From assembly GCF_044755465.1 (NCBI RefSeq), contig NZ_JBIVRB010000013.1, forward strand, positions 1-64,000: 64,000 nucleotides of DNA, given 5' to 3'. Below are positions 24,574 to 39,896 of the stretch, one piece after another (the stretch's first letter is position 1; each line of letters begins with the position of its first letter). The position numbers and the translations under genes were made by a program. This stretch comes from Peterkaempfera sp044755465 (GTDB taxonomy: Bacteria > Actinomycetota > Actinomycetes > Streptomycetales > Streptomycetaceae). The notes below the pieces were generated by a model. It was given only the letters and a program-made list of their open reading frames with translations. It was not told the DNA's origin and searched no databases.

Positions 24574-27231
24574 TCAGCCCTGCCGCTGCGCCGGGATGCG
24601 CAGGGCCAGGATGGCCATGTCATCGGAGGGCGGCTCCGGCGCGAACCGCTCCACCGCGCGCTGCACCCGCGCTGCGACCGCCCCCGCCGTGAGCCCGGTG
24701 CAGCCCGACAGCACCTCGGCCAGGCCGTCGTCCCCCAGCATCCGGGTGCCCTCGCGGCGCTCGGTGACCCCGTCGGTGACACAGAGCAGCACATCGCCCG
24801 GTTCCAGCAGGACGGTCTCCTCCACCAGCTCCAGTTCCTCCAGCACCCCCAGCAGCGGCTGCGGCTCGGCGGCCGTCGAGACCCCGCCGTCCGGGCGCAG
24901 CCGCAGTGGCTGCGGGTGCCCGGCGCAGACCACCCGCAGCTCCACCGTGCCGTCCTCGCGGGGCGTCATCTCGCCGTACAGCAGGGTGAGGAACCGGCTG
25001 CGGGCGCCCTCGTCGAGGATCGCCGCGTTCAGTCGCAGCAGCACCTCGGGGGCGGTCAGCCCCTCCCGGGCCAGCAGCCGCAGCGAGTGCCGGGCCAGCC
25101 CGGTCACCGCGGCGGCCTCCGGCCCGGTGCCGCACACATCACCGATCGCGAAGCCGTAGGTGCCCTCGCGGATCGGGAAGACGTCGTAGAAGTCGCCGCC
25201 GACCTCATTGCCCTCGCCCGCCGCCCGGTAGATCACCTCGACCTCGACCCCCGGCACCCGGGGCCGGTCCGGCGGCAGCAGGCTGCGCTGGAGGGCGCGG
25301 CTGATGGCCGTACGCTCCGAGTACAGCCGGGCGTTGTCCAGCGCCAGCGCGGCCCGCCGCGACAGGTCCTCGGCCAGCTCCAGGATCTCCCGGCGGAACC
25401 GCTCGTCGGCGGACCGGCCGAGCGCCAGCAGCCCGATCACCCGGTTGCGGGCCACCAGCGGCAGCACCACCGTCTCGCCGCCCACCGCGGCGGCGGTGGC
25501 CAGCGCGGTGCCCGGTCCGGTGGCCGGGCGGGCGGCGTCGCCCAGGCCCAGCGAGCGCAGCGAGGCGCGCAGCGCGGCGGCGTGCGCCGTCTCGGCGGGC
25601 GCCTTCCAGGCACGCGCGCCGGGGCTGGGGTCCGGGTCCGGCGGCTCGACCTTCTCCAGCAGGGCGCGCAGCCCGTCGATCCGGTCCTCGTCCTCGTGCA
25701 GGACGAAGGCCAGCTGCGGCGGCCCCGCCTGGTCACCGGTGGTGTACACGGCGCACCAGGCGGCCAGCGTGGGCACCGTCATCTGCGCCATCAACGCCAG
25801 CGTCTGGTCCCGCTCCAGGGTGCCGGCCAGCAGATCGGACGCCTCGACCAGGAAGGACAGCGAGCCGCGCCGCAGCCGCTCCAGCTCGGTCAGCCGGGCG
25901 CTCTCCACGGCGAGCGCGATCCGGTCGGCGGCGAACTGGAGCCGCAGCGCGTCGTCGTTGCCGTACCGGGCGGGCGCCTGCGCGGCCACGCCCAGCGAGC
26001 CGGTCAGCCGGCCCTCCACCTTCAGCGGCACGGTGACCACCGAGCGCATCCCGGTGCCGGACAGCAGCGGCACCGCGCTGGGCTGCGCGGTGAGGTCGTC
26101 GTGCACGGCGGGCATCCGGGCCGAGCCGTAGCGGCCGGCGCCCGACTCCACCGGCACCCGGGCGAAGCGCTGCCGGCCCGACGGCAGCCCGGCGCTGGCC
26201 CGCACCTCCAGCTCGGTCTCGTCGTCGGTGGCCAGCACCAGGTAGGCGGCGTCGCCGTCGAGCATGTCGCGGGCCCGCTCCACGATCCGCTGGAGCAGCC
26301 CGTCCAGGTCGTCGGTGCTGGGGCGGCCCAGCAGTGCGTCGAAGGCGTCGGCGGGCCGCCGGTCGCGGCCGTCCACCCGCGCCACGGCGGCGCTGTCGCC
26401 GGCCGGTGCCCGGAACGGCGACTGGAGCACGGCCCGGTCCCGGTCGCGCACCAGCAGGCAGACCGTGGACGGCGCGCCCTCGGCATCCCGCATCCGCAGG
26501 TGGGAGCCGTACACACCGGTGACCCGGCCGTCGCCGCAGCGGATGCCGTAGCTGCCCTCCCAGCGGGAGAGCCCCAGCGCCTCCTGGAGGCCCAGCCCGG
26601 TGCCGGGGGTCTGCGGCCAGGCGGCGTACTCCGCCAGTGGCCGTCCGGTCGCCCGGTCGGCGGGGATGCCGAACAGCCCCTCGGCGTCGGTGTTCCACGA
26701 CTGGACCCGGCCCTCCGCGTCCACCACGACCACCGCGACCAGCACCGCGTCCGGCGAGGCGGGCAGCGTGCCGTCCGGCCCGGCGGGCACCGCGAACCGG
26801 GTGCCCACGCCCCGCGAGACCATCGCCAGCCGGAACCAGACCAGCTTGTGGGTGGCGGTGTACTCCACGCCCCAGCGCGGCGCGAGCGCCGAGCAGAGCA
26901 GCAGCCCGCGCCCGCCCTCGCGCTCCGGATCACCGAGCCGGCTGCGCGCCGGGTCACCGGCCGGACCGAGTCCGTTCAGCGGCAACTCCCGCTCCGGGTA
27001 GCGGTCGGCGACCTCGATCCGTACCGCGTCGTCCTCCCGCAGGCAGGTCACCTCGGCGGCGGTGCCGGCGTGCACCACGGCATTGGTCACCAGCTCGCTG
27101 GCGAGCACCACCGCGTCGTCCACCACCTCGGCGAACCCCCACCCCTGGAGGGTGTCGCGGACGAATCCGCGGGCGGCCGCGACCGACCGGCCCTGTGGTT
27201 CGAAGGTGGCGGCTGCCCGCGCGGTGACCAC
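24574..27231 (-). CDS. osaC: OsaC-like SpoIIE phosphatase with anti-sigma kinase domain
   Basis: The 885-residue regulator has domains in this order. An RsbW-like HATPase_c domain (~15-135: VVLASELVTNAVVHAG, EGGRGLLL) comes first, followed by PAS-like segments (~150-290). Two GAF-like regions (~310-590) come next, and a PP2C/SpoIIE phosphatase (~640-880) ends the protein, with NEVGGDFYDVF, IGDVCGTGPEAA, CVTDGVTERR and SDDMAILAL. This architecture and the divergent osaA/osaB genes match S. coelicolor OsaC, reported to modulate SigB activity after osmotic stress. It could phosphorylate or dephosphorylate anti-sigma antagonists. A SigB-like promoter is seen upstream at 27403-27428. The SigB genes are not in the window. 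Confidence 0.88.
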   Translation of the reverse strand: MVTARAAATFEPQGRSVAAARGFVRDTLQGWGFAEVVDDAVVLASELVTNAVVHAGTAAEVTCLREDDAVRIEVADRYPERELPLNGLGPAGDPARSRLGDPEREGGRGLLLCSALAPRWGVEYTATHKLVWFRLAMVSRGVGTRFAVPAGPDGTLPASPDAVLVAVVVVDAEGRVQSWNTDAEGLFGIPADRATGRPLAEYAAWPQTPGTGLGLQEALGLSRWEGSYGIRCGDGRVTGVYGSHLRMRDAEGAPSTVCLLVRDRDRAVLQSPFRAPAGDSAAVARVDGRDRRPADAFDALLGRPSTDDLDGLLQRIVERARDMLDGDAAYLVLATDDETELEVRASAGLPSGRQRFARVPVESGAGRYGSARMPAVHDDLTAQPSAVPLLSGTGMRSVVTVPLKVEGRLTGSLGVAAQAPARYGNDDALRLQFAADRIALAVESARLTELERLRRGSLSFLVEASDLLAGTLERDQTLALMAQMTVPTLAAWCAVYTTGDQAGPPQLAFVLHEDEDRIDGLRALLEKVEPPDPDPSPGARAWKAPAETAHAAALRASLRSLGLGDAARPATGPGTALATAAAVGGETVVLPLVARNRVIGLLALGRSADERFRREILELAEDLSRRAALALDNARLYSERTAISRALQRSLLPPDRPRVPGVEVEVIYRAAGEGNEVGGDFYDVFPIREGTYGFAIGDVCGTGPEAAAVTGLARHSLRLLAREGLTAPEVLLRLNAAILDEGARSRFLTLLYGEMTPREDGTVELRVVCAGHPQPLRLRPDGGVSTAAEPQPLLGVLEELELVEETVLLEPGDVLLCVTDGVTERREGTRMLGDDGLAEVLSGCTGLTAGAVAARVQRAVERFAPEPPSDDMAILALRIPAQRQG

Positions 27232-27402
27232 TGTTCCCCGGCTCCTTCTGCTCGTCGGCTGCCCGTTTCCGCAGCGCGGTGCTCCGGCCGACAGGTTACT
27301 TTCCGCTCCGGCCGCCGTGTGCTTCTGCCGCCGATGTCACCGGCGACGGGGATTCTTTGTCCGGTACGTATCCGAACCGGTGCGAGGCTGGTCGAGAATG
27401 CG

Positions 27403-27428
27403 ATACCCGGGGATCAGCCTTGCACAAC
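27403..27428 (-). promoter_or_regulatory. SigB-like promoter of osaC
   Basis: On the minus strand GTTG (27428-27425), 16 bases and GGGTAT (27408-27403) match the general SigB-type pattern (G-x-x-T ... GGGTAT/C) of Streptomyces. It would give a ~165-base leader. Osmotic induction of osaC through SigB would close a feedback loop; this is inference. Confidence 0.5.
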
Positions 27429-27534
27429 CGCCCTCGTGCCCGTGTGCTCGGGTTGCCCGTGATGCAACACTGGGGGATCGCGCACGGTTCACGCTGTTCT
27501 TCGGCAGGCTGCACCGGACCCCGAGCCGCGCGGA

Positions 27535-27588
27535 CCCAGAAGCTGTGCCATACCCAGAAGTCGTGCCACACACCAGAAGCTGCGGCCA
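27535..27588 (+). repeat. 18-bp direct repeats upstream of osaA
   Basis: Two full copies and one diverged copy of a CCCAGAAGCTGTGCCATA-type unit end about 25 bases before the osaA start codon. They may be regulator sites or a slippage product. Confidence 0.7.
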
Positions 27589-27613
27589 GATCCAGATAGG
27601 TGGGAGGGACCCG

Positions 27614-33247
<5,634 letters not shown>

Positions 33248-33601
33248 CCGGCGCGCGGTCCCGCCCCGGGCGCCGCTGTCACCCGAAGGTGTGGTGGCTG
33301 CCCGGGTGGGGAACCGGATATGGTCGCTCGGCGTTGCCAGGAGGTGCAAGGTACTGTCCGGTGGGGGCGTCGCACGATGCCGTCACGGTGCGACGGCAGG
33401 TGACACGGCAGCAACACAGCGCTGCGACAATTGCGACGCGATGGCCTCCGGGGGTGTGGCACCGGAACGCGTGGCATCAGGGCTACGTGCTGTGGCGGAC
33501 GAAAAGGTGCGACTACCATGACCGGCACGAGGGCAGGCGGCGCACAGGTGTCGCCCGTGGGGGCGGCGCCCGGAGCACTTCCGGGGCGAGGAGGGCGGGC
33601 C
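33248..33601 (+). other. osaA-osaB intergenic region
   Basis: About 350 bp separate the osaA stop and the likely osaB start. A TATGGT hexamer at 33319-33324 may be a -10 element, but no good -35 partner is seen. An ATG at 33518 in frame with osaB, with AAAAGG upstream, is an alternative start. No separate gene is seen. Confidence 0.5.
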
Positions 33602-34297
33602 GTGGTGCAGAAGGCCAAGATCCTCCTGGTCGATGACCGGCCGGAGAATCTGCTGGCGCTGGAGGCGATCCTCTCGGCGCTCGACCAGACACTGGTCCGG
33701 GCATCGTCCGGGGAGGAAGCGCTCAAGGCGCTGCTGACCGATGACTTCGCGGTCATCCTGCTGGACGTTCAGATGCCCGGGATGGACGGCTTCGAGACGG
33801 CCGCCCACATCAAGCGCCGCGAGCGCACCCGGGACATCCCGATCATCTTCCTCACCGCGATCAACCACGGCCCGCACCACACCTTCCGGGGCTATGCGGC
33901 CGGCGCGGTGGACTACATCTCCAAGCCGTTCGACCCCTGGGTGCTGCGGGCGAAGGTCTCGGTCTTCGTCGAGCTGTACGTGAAGAACTGCAAGCTCAAG
34001 GAGCAGGCCGCCCTGCTGCGCCTGCAACTGGAGTCGGGGCAGCCGCTCCCAGGCGAGAGCGCCGCCGCCGGCAAGGAACAGGCCAACGGCGGCCTGCTGG
34101 CCGAGCTGTCGGCCCGGCTGGCGGCGGTGGAGGAGCAGGCCGAGGCGCTCACCAAGCAGCTTGACGAGTCGGCGGACACCGCGGCGACCGCGACCGCCAC
34201 CCATCTGGAGCGCAAGCTCGCCGGGCTGCGGCGCGCGCTGGACGCGCTGGACCCGGGCGTGGGCCGACCCGGCGGTGCCTTTCCCGGCGAGGGCTGA
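33602..34297 (+). CDS. osaB: OsaB-like response regulator
   Basis: The 231-residue protein starts at GTG 33602, with GAGGAGGG 7 bases upstream. Residues 1-125 are a CheY-like receiver: KILLVDDRPENLL, phospho-Asp in ILLDVQMPGMDG, the Thr in FLTAIN and the Lys in DYISKPFDP. The C-terminal ~100 residues are a coiled-coil-like region without a DNA-binding motif (LAELSARLAAVEEQAEALTK). In S. coelicolor OsaB is needed for growth and antibiotic control after osmotic upshift; its output is probably protein-protein. Its partner kinase is encoded just upstream. Gene symbol rests on synteny and sequence pattern. Confidence 0.88.
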   Translation: MVQKAKILLVDDRPENLLALEAILSALDQTLVRASSGEEALKALLTDDFAVILLDVQMPGMDGFETAAHIKRRERTRDIPIIFLTAINHGPHHTFRGYAAGAVDYISKPFDPWVLRAKVSVFVELYVKNCKLKEQAALLRLQLESGQPLPGESAAAGKEQANGGLLAELSARLAAVEEQAEALTKQLDESADTAATATATHLERKLAGLRRALDALDPGVGRPGGAFPGEG

Positions 34298-34327
34298 CCG
34301 CCACTCAGCGCGCTGCCGTCCGGGAGC

Positions 34328-34376
34328 GACCGCCACCGCCGGATGACCGCCACCGCCGGATGACCGCCACCGCCGG
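34328..34376 (+). repeat. 17-bp tandem repeat after osaB
   Basis: Three tandem copies (last one 15 bp) of a unit GACCGCCACCGCCGGAT lie in the intergenic region between osaB and ftsK. Non-coding; no function seen. Confidence 0.85.
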
Positions 34377-34483
34377 TCGGCCGCCGACCCGGTGACGTCG
34401 CGTCCGCCCCGGTGGTCCGACACGCGCCGCCGACCGGAGCCGAGCGGATGTTCCCCGGTCGGCGCCGCCGGTACGCTCTGCGC

Positions 34484-37189
34484 ATGGCCACACGCACGTC
34501 CGGAAGCGCTCCGCGTACCCCACCGTCGGGGTCGTCGAAGAAGGCGGCCTCCGGACCGGCCGGCAAGGGGGCGGGCCAGAAACCGGCAGCTCAGAAACCG
34601 GCGGCCTCCAAGTCGGCAGCCGGCAAGTCGGCGGCCGGGAGGGCGGCCGGGAAGGCCCCGGCGAAGAAGGCCGCTGCTCCGCCGCCACCGCCCCCGTCAC
34701 CGCCGCGGCCGATACTCTTCCGCGCGGTGCGGGCCTGCTGGCTCGGCCTGGCCCATGCGGTCGGCGCGGTCTTCCGGGGCTTCGGCGACGGCGCCAAGGG
34801 CCTCCACCCGGCCCACCGCAGGGACGGCGTCGGCCTGCTGCTGCTCGGCCTCGCCCTGGTGACCGCCGCCGGCACCTGGTTCAGCCCACAGGGCTGGCTG
34901 GGCGTCGCCGCCACCGCCGTGGTCAGCGGCGCCTTCGGCCGGCTGGACGTCCTGGTCGCGGTGCCGCTGGCGGGGATCGCCTGGCGGCTGCTGCGCCACC
35001 CGGAGCGCCCGGAGGCCAACGGCCGGATCGTGATCGGCCTGGGCGCACTCACCGTCGGGGTGCTCGGCCTGGTGCACATCGGCTGCGGGGCGCCGAGCAT
35101 GCAGAGCGGCGCCACCCGGATCAGGCAGGCCGGCGGTGTGATCGGCTGGGCCGCCTCCAAGCCGATGATGGCGGCCGCCGGTCCGGCGCTGGCGGTGCCG
35201 CTGCTGCTGCTGGTCGCCTTCTTCGGCCTGCTGGTGGTCACCGCCACCCCGGTCAACAAGATCCCGGACCGGCTGCGGCTGCTGGGCCGGCGGCTGGGCG
35301 TGCTGGAGCCGCCGCCGGCCGAGGAGGCCGAAGGGGCCGCGGAACAGGCCCTGGCCCGGGAGCACTCCACCGAGCCGCCGGAGGACGCCGACCCGGAGGC
35401 CGTGCCGTACACCGTGGAGCGGGCCGACGCACCGCCGTCCCGGCGCCGCCGCCGCAGGCCGCAGCCGGAGGTGCTGCCCGAGCCCGCCGACGACGGCCCG
35501 TTCGCCACCATCGACCAGGCCAAGGGCGTCGCCGCCGACCTCCAGGGCGCCGTGGAGTTCGGCGTCCCCGGCTCCTCCACCCTGGCCGGCATCGTGCCCG
35601 CCGTGGTGGACCGCACCGCCGAGCCCGAGGAGCCGGCCGTACCGGCCGCCCGCAGCGCCGCCGCCACCGCCCCCGCCGGGCACACCCCCGCCCCGGAGCG
35701 GACCGAACAGCTCCGGTTCTCCGACCAGGACGGCTATGCGCTGCCCCCGCTGGACCTGCTGGAGCGCGGCGGCCCGGCCAAGGCCCGCAGCCAGGCCAAT
35801 GACGACGTGGTCGCCCAACTCACCGGCGTATTCGGCGAGTTCAAGGTGGACGCGGCCGTCACCGGCTTCACCCGGGGCCCGACGGTCACCCGGTACGAGG
35901 TGGCGCTCGGCCCGGCGGTGAAGGTGGAGCGGATCACCGCGCTGGGCAAGAACATCGCCTACGCGGTGGCCAGCCCGGACGTACGGATCATCAGCCCGAT
36001 CCCCGGCAAGTCGGCGGTCGGCATCGAGATCCCCAACCGGGACCGCGAGATGGTCAACCTCGGTGACCTGCTGCGCTCCCGCGCCGCCGCCGAGGACGGC
36101 CACCCGATGCTGGTCGGCATGGGCAAGGACGTCGAGGGCCACACCGTGATGGCCAACCTCGCCAAGATGCCGCACATCCTGGTGGCCGGCGCCACCGGCG
36201 CGGGCAAGTCGTCCTGCGTCAACTGCCTGATCACCTCGGTACTGGCCCGCGCCACCCCGGACCAGGTGAGGATGGTGCTGGTCGACCCCAAGCGGGTGGA
36301 GCTGACCGCGTACGAGGGCATCCCGCACCTGATCACGCCGATCATCACCAACCCCAAGAAGGCCGCCGAGGCACTCCAGTGGGTGGTCCGCGAGATGGAC
36401 CTGCGCTATGACGACCTGGCCGCCTACGGCTTCCGCCATGTGGACGACTTCAACGCCGCCGTGCGGGCCGGGAAGGTGCAGGCGCCGCCCGGCAGCGAGC
36501 GGGAGCTGCGCCCGTACCCGTATCTGCTGGTGATCGTGGACGAGCTGGCGGACCTGATGATGGTCGCTCCGCGTGACGTCGAGGACTCCGTGGTGCGGAT
36601 CACCCAGCTGGCCCGCGCGGCCGGCATCCACCTGGTGCTGGCCACCCAGCGGCCCTCGGTGGACGTGGTGACCGGTCTGATCAAGGCGAATGTGCCCTCC
36701 CGGCTGGCCTTCGCCACCTCCTCGCTGGCCGATTCCCGGGTCATCCTGGACCAGCCCGGCGCGGAGAAGCTGGTCGGCAAGGGCGATGCGCTGTTCCTGC
36801 CGATGGGTTCGAGCAAGCCGATCCGGATGCAGGGCGCCTTCGTCACCGAGGCGGAGGTCGCCCTGGTCGTCCAGCACTGCAAGGAGCAGCTGACGCCCGC
36901 CTACCGCGACGACGTCACGGTGGCGGCGGGTCAGAAGAAGGAGATCGACGAGGAGATCGGCGACGACCTGGACCTGCTCTGCCAGGCGGCGGAGCTGGTG
37001 GTCGCCAGCCAGTTCGGGTCGACCTCGATGCTGCAACGCAAACTGCGTGTGGGATTCGCCAAGGCGGGCAGGTTGATGGACCTGATGGAGACACGCGGGA
37101 TCGTCGGCCCCAGCGAGGGATCGAAGGCCCGTGACGTCCTCGTCAAACCGGATGAACTGGACGCGGTCCTGCTCGAAATCCGGGGATGA
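34484..37189 (+). CDS. ftsK: FtsK/SpoIIIE DNA translocase
   Basis: The 901-residue protein has an Ala/Lys/Ser-rich N-terminus with KPAAQKPAASKSAAGKSAAG-type repeats (residues 1-~65). About four membrane segments (~85-270) and a linker follow. The ATPase motor has Walker A GATGAGKSS, Walker B VIVDELADLMM, ATQRPSVDVVTG and PSRLAFATSS. The C-terminal ~65 residues form the gamma winged-helix domain that reads KOPS-like DNA signals (LLCQAAELVVASQFGSTSML). The motor pumps chromosomes through closing septa, which is important when Streptomyces hyphae sporulate. ATG 34484 fits the family; an earlier in-frame GTG at 34412 adds unlike sequence. Confidence 0.95.
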   Translation: MATRTSGSAPRTPPSGSSKKAASGPAGKGAGQKPAAQKPAASKSAAGKSAAGRAAGKAPAKKAAAPPPPPPSPPRPILFRAVRACWLGLAHAVGAVFRGFGDGAKGLHPAHRRDGVGLLLLGLALVTAAGTWFSPQGWLGVAATAVVSGAFGRLDVLVAVPLAGIAWRLLRHPERPEANGRIVIGLGALTVGVLGLVHIGCGAPSMQSGATRIRQAGGVIGWAASKPMMAAAGPALAVPLLLLVAFFGLLVVTATPVNKIPDRLRLLGRRLGVLEPPPAEEAEGAAEQALAREHSTEPPEDADPEAVPYTVERADAPPSRRRRRRPQPEVLPEPADDGPFATIDQAKGVAADLQGAVEFGVPGSSTLAGIVPAVVDRTAEPEEPAVPAARSAAATAPAGHTPAPERTEQLRFSDQDGYALPPLDLLERGGPAKARSQANDDVVAQLTGVFGEFKVDAAVTGFTRGPTVTRYEVALGPAVKVERITALGKNIAYAVASPDVRIISPIPGKSAVGIEIPNRDREMVNLGDLLRSRAAAEDGHPMLVGMGKDVEGHTVMANLAKMPHILVAGATGAGKSSCVNCLITSVLARATPDQVRMVLVDPKRVELTAYEGIPHLITPIITNPKKAAEALQWVVREMDLRYDDLAAYGFRHVDDFNAAVRAGKVQAPPGSERELRPYPYLLVIVDELADLMMVAPRDVEDSVVRITQLARAAGIHLVLATQRPSVDVVTGLIKANVPSRLAFATSSLADSRVILDQPGAEKLVGKGDALFLPMGSSKPIRMQGAFVTEAEVALVVQHCKEQLTPAYRDDVTVAAGQKKEIDEEIGDDLDLLCQAAELVVASQFGSTSMLQRKLRVGFAKAGRLMDLMETRGIVGPSEGSKARDVLVKPDELDAVLLEIRG

Positions 37190-37390
37190 CCCGGAACCCG
37201 GACTCGTTCGGGTGAGCGGGGGGAACCGACCGGCGGACGCTTGCGTCCACCGGTTGAGGTGACCCTCGGGGTGCGGTGGACAGCCGCGGACCGCGCGTGC
37301 GCATTCGGTCCCGCCCGGCTTGATAAAGGCTTTCGCACCGCCCCTAGACTGTTCTTCCAGCAGGTGGCCAACGCTCGAAAGGCGCGCCCA

Positions 37391-38317
37391 GTGACCATCG
37401 GCAAGTCCCCGCACGGCGACAACCGCCGGTCCGACCCCGCCTCGCCCGGTACCGCCCCGACCATGTCCGGGGCCTCCGCGCTCGGGCGGCGCAGACCGCC
37501 GGTGCCCGCCGCCTTCCAGCCGCCTGCCGACATCGTGCCGACCGCCGCCCCGCTGCCGACCATCGGCCGCATCCTGGCGACGGCCCGTATCGACGCCGCC
37601 CTGACCGTGGACCAGGTCAGCACCGCCACCCGGGTGCGGGTGCCGATAGTGCACGCCATCGAGGGAGACGACTTCAGCCGCTGCGGCGGGGAGTTCTACG
37701 CCCGCGGCCACATCCGGGCCATCGCCAAGGCGGTCGGCGTCGACGGCGACGCCCTGGTGGCCCGGTACGACGCCGAGCACGGCGACGCGCCGGACCCGGC
37801 CCGGCCGACCCAGATCTTCGAGGCCGGGCGCATCCGCACCGAGCGCCGCCGCCCCAACTGGACGGCCGCCATGGTCGCCGCGATCGTCGCGGTGGTCGCG
37901 CTGATCGGCTTCAACCTGCTGAGCGGTGGCGGCGGCCAGGCCGCCGAGACCAAGGTCGCCTCCAGCCCGCTGCCGAGCCGCAAGGCGTCCCCGCCGGTCA
38001 CCGTGCGCCCCTCCCCGACCCAGCGGACCGAGTCCCCGATCGCGGCCGCGCCGGCCGACAAGGTGACCGTGAAGCTGGTGGCCCAGGACGGCGACAGCTG
38101 GGTCTCCGCGATCGACAGCCAGGGCAACACGCTCTTCCAGAAGAACCTCCGGTCGGGTGAGGACCAGACCTTCACCGACCCCAAGCAGATCAAGCTGGTG
38201 CTGGGCAACGCGGGCGCCGTCCACCTGTACGTCAACGGCAAGGACCTCGGCCCGGCCGGCGAGGACGGCCAGGTCGTGCGGCTCACGTACACCCCGGGCG
38301 ACCCCGAGGCCGCCTAG
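37391..38317 (+). CDS. RodZ-like helix-turn-helix membrane protein
   Basis: The 308-residue protein starts at GTG 37391. A disordered head is followed by an XRE-like helix-turn-helix (~58-125: TIGRILATARIDAALTVDQV, GGEFYARGHIRAIAKAVGVD). One membrane segment (NWTAAMVAAIVAVVALIGFN, ~157-176), a Ser/Pro-rich linker and a C-terminal DUF4115-like beta domain follow. This is the domain order of RodZ, which links MreB to the membrane in rods; the actinobacterial versions are poorly studied. It lies between ftsK and rimO, as in other Streptomyces. Confidence 0.85.
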   Translation: MTIGKSPHGDNRRSDPASPGTAPTMSGASALGRRRPPVPAAFQPPADIVPTAAPLPTIGRILATARIDAALTVDQVSTATRVRVPIVHAIEGDDFSRCGGEFYARGHIRAIAKAVGVDGDALVARYDAEHGDAPDPARPTQIFEAGRIRTERRRPNWTAAMVAAIVAVVALIGFNLLSGGGGQAAETKVASSPLPSRKASPPVTVRPSPTQRTESPIAAAPADKVTVKLVAQDGDSWVSAIDSQGNTLFQKNLRSGEDQTFTDPKQIKLVLGNAGAVHLYVNGKDLGPAGEDGQVVRLTYTPGDPEAA

Positions 38318-38411
38318 CCCACCCGGCCCGGGGCGTACCCGTGGCCCCGCCGCAGTACCAGCAGCGCGGCCTCCGGACACACGGCCGGGGGCCGCGCGTT
38401 AACCTTGCGGC

Positions 38412-39896
38412 ATGCCAGAACGCCGTACTGTCGCCCTTGTCACGCTCGGTTGCGCCCGCAACGAGGTCGACTCCGAGGAACTCGCCGGGCGACTGGAGGC
38501 CGACGGCTGGCAGCTCGTCCACGACGCCGCCGATGCCGACGTCGCCGTCGTCAACACCTGCGGCTTCGTCGAAGCCGCCAAGAAGGACTCCGTGGACGCC
38601 CTGCTGGAGGCCAACGACCTCAAGGGTCACGGCCGCACCCAGGCCGTGGTGGCGGTCGGCTGCATGGCCGAGCGCTACGGCAAGGAGCTGGCCGAGGCGC
38701 TGCCGGAGGCCGACGCCGTCCTCGGCTTCGACGACTACGCCGACATCGCCGACCGCCTCCAGACCATCCTCTCCGGCGGCCACCACACCTCGCACGCCCC
38801 CCGCGACCGCCGCAAGCTGCTGCCGCTGACCCCGGTGGAGCGGCAGAGCGCCGCCGCCGAGGTCGCCACCCCGGGCCACGGCGCCCCCGAGGACCTGCCG
38901 GAGGGCCTGGCACCCGCCTCCGGGCCGCGCACCCTGCGGCGGCGGCTGGACGACAGCCCGGTGGCCTCGGTGAAGCTCGCCTCCGGCTGCGACCGCCGCT
39001 GCTCCTTCTGCGCCATCCCCGCCTTCCGCGGCTCCTTCCTCTCCCGCCGCCCGGCCGATGTGCTCTCCGAGACCCGCTGGCTGGCCCAGCAGGGCGTCCG
39101 CGAGGTCATGCTGGTCAGCGAGAACAACACCTCGTACGGCAAGGACCTCGGTGACATCCGGCTGCTGGAGACGCTGCTGCCCGAGCTGGCCGCCGTGGAC
39201 GGGATCGAGCGGGTGCGGATCAGCTACCTCCAGCCCGCCGAGATGCGGCCCGGACTGATCGACGCGATGACCGGCACCCCGGGCGTGGTGCCCTACTTCG
39301 ACCTCTCCTTCCAGCACTCCGCCCCCGCCGTGCTGCGCCGGATGCGCCGCTTCGGGGACACCGACCGCTTCCTGGAGCTGCTGGAGGGCATCCGGGCCAA
39401 GGCCCCCGAGGCCGGCGCCCGGTCCAACTTCATCGTCGGCTTCCCCGGCGAGACCGAGGCGGACGTCGCGGAGCTGGAGCGCTTCCTCACCCACGCCCGG
39501 CTGGACGCCATCGGGGTGTTCGGCTACTCGGACGAGGACGGCACCGAGGCGGCCTCGTACGACGGCAAGCTGCCCGAGGACGTGGTGGCCGAGCGGCTGG
39601 CGCGGATCTCCCGGCTGGCCGAGGAGCTGACCGCGCAGCGGGCCGAGGAGCGGATCGGCAGCGAGGTCGTGGTGCTGGTGGAGACCATCCCCACCGACGA
39701 GGACGGGGACGACGGCGTGGTCGAGGGCCGCGCGGCGCACCAGGCGCCGGAGACCGACGGGCTGACCGTGCTGGTCGACGCGGTGGATGTGAAGCCCGGA
39801 CAGTTCGTCCGGGCCAGGGTGGTCGGTACCGAGGGTGTCGACCTGATGGCCGAGGTGCTCGAGGTGCTCGAAGCGGGTCAGGGGGCGGACGCGTGA
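38412..39896 (+). CDS. rimO: Ribosomal protein S12 methylthiotransferase RimO
   Basis: The 494-residue radical-SAM enzyme adds a methylthio group to an aspartate of ribosomal protein S12. The N-terminal domain binds an auxiliary cluster through TLGCARNEVDSE, NTCGF and VGCMAERY. The radical-SAM core has CDRRCSFCAIP (C-x3-C-x2-C), and a TRAM domain ends the protein. A ~40-residue Pro-rich insert (~140-175) lies before the SAM core. The gene overlaps pgsA by GTGA. Length is somewhat above the E. coli enzyme because of the insert. Confidence 0.95.
   Translation: MPERRTVALVTLGCARNEVDSEELAGRLEADGWQLVHDAADADVAVVNTCGFVEAAKKDSVDALLEANDLKGHGRTQAVVAVGCMAERYGKELAEALPEADAVLGFDDYADIADRLQTILSGGHHTSHAPRDRRKLLPLTPVERQSAAAEVATPGHGAPEDLPEGLAPASGPRTLRRRLDDSPVASVKLASGCDRRCSFCAIPAFRGSFLSRRPADVLSETRWLAQQGVREVMLVSENNTSYGKDLGDIRLLETLLPELAAVDGIERVRISYLQPAEMRPGLIDAMTGTPGVVPYFDLSFQHSAPAVLRRMRRFGDTDRFLELLEGIRAKAPEAGARSNFIVGFPGETEADVAELERFLTHARLDAIGVFGYSDEDGTEAASYDGKLPEDVVAERLARISRLAEELTAQRAEERIGSEVVVLVETIPTDEDGDDGVVEGRAAHQAPETDGLTVLVDAVDVKPGQFVRARVVGTEGVDLMAEVLEVLEAGQGADA

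Larger units (their letters stand above)
27232..27613. other. Divergent osaC-osaA control region
   Basis: This 382-bp gap separates the starts of osaC (minus) and osaA (plus). It holds a SigB-like promoter for osaC and an 18-bp direct repeat cluster near osaA. No credible coding frame of its own is seen. A clear -10/-35 for osaA was not found. Confidence 0.6.
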
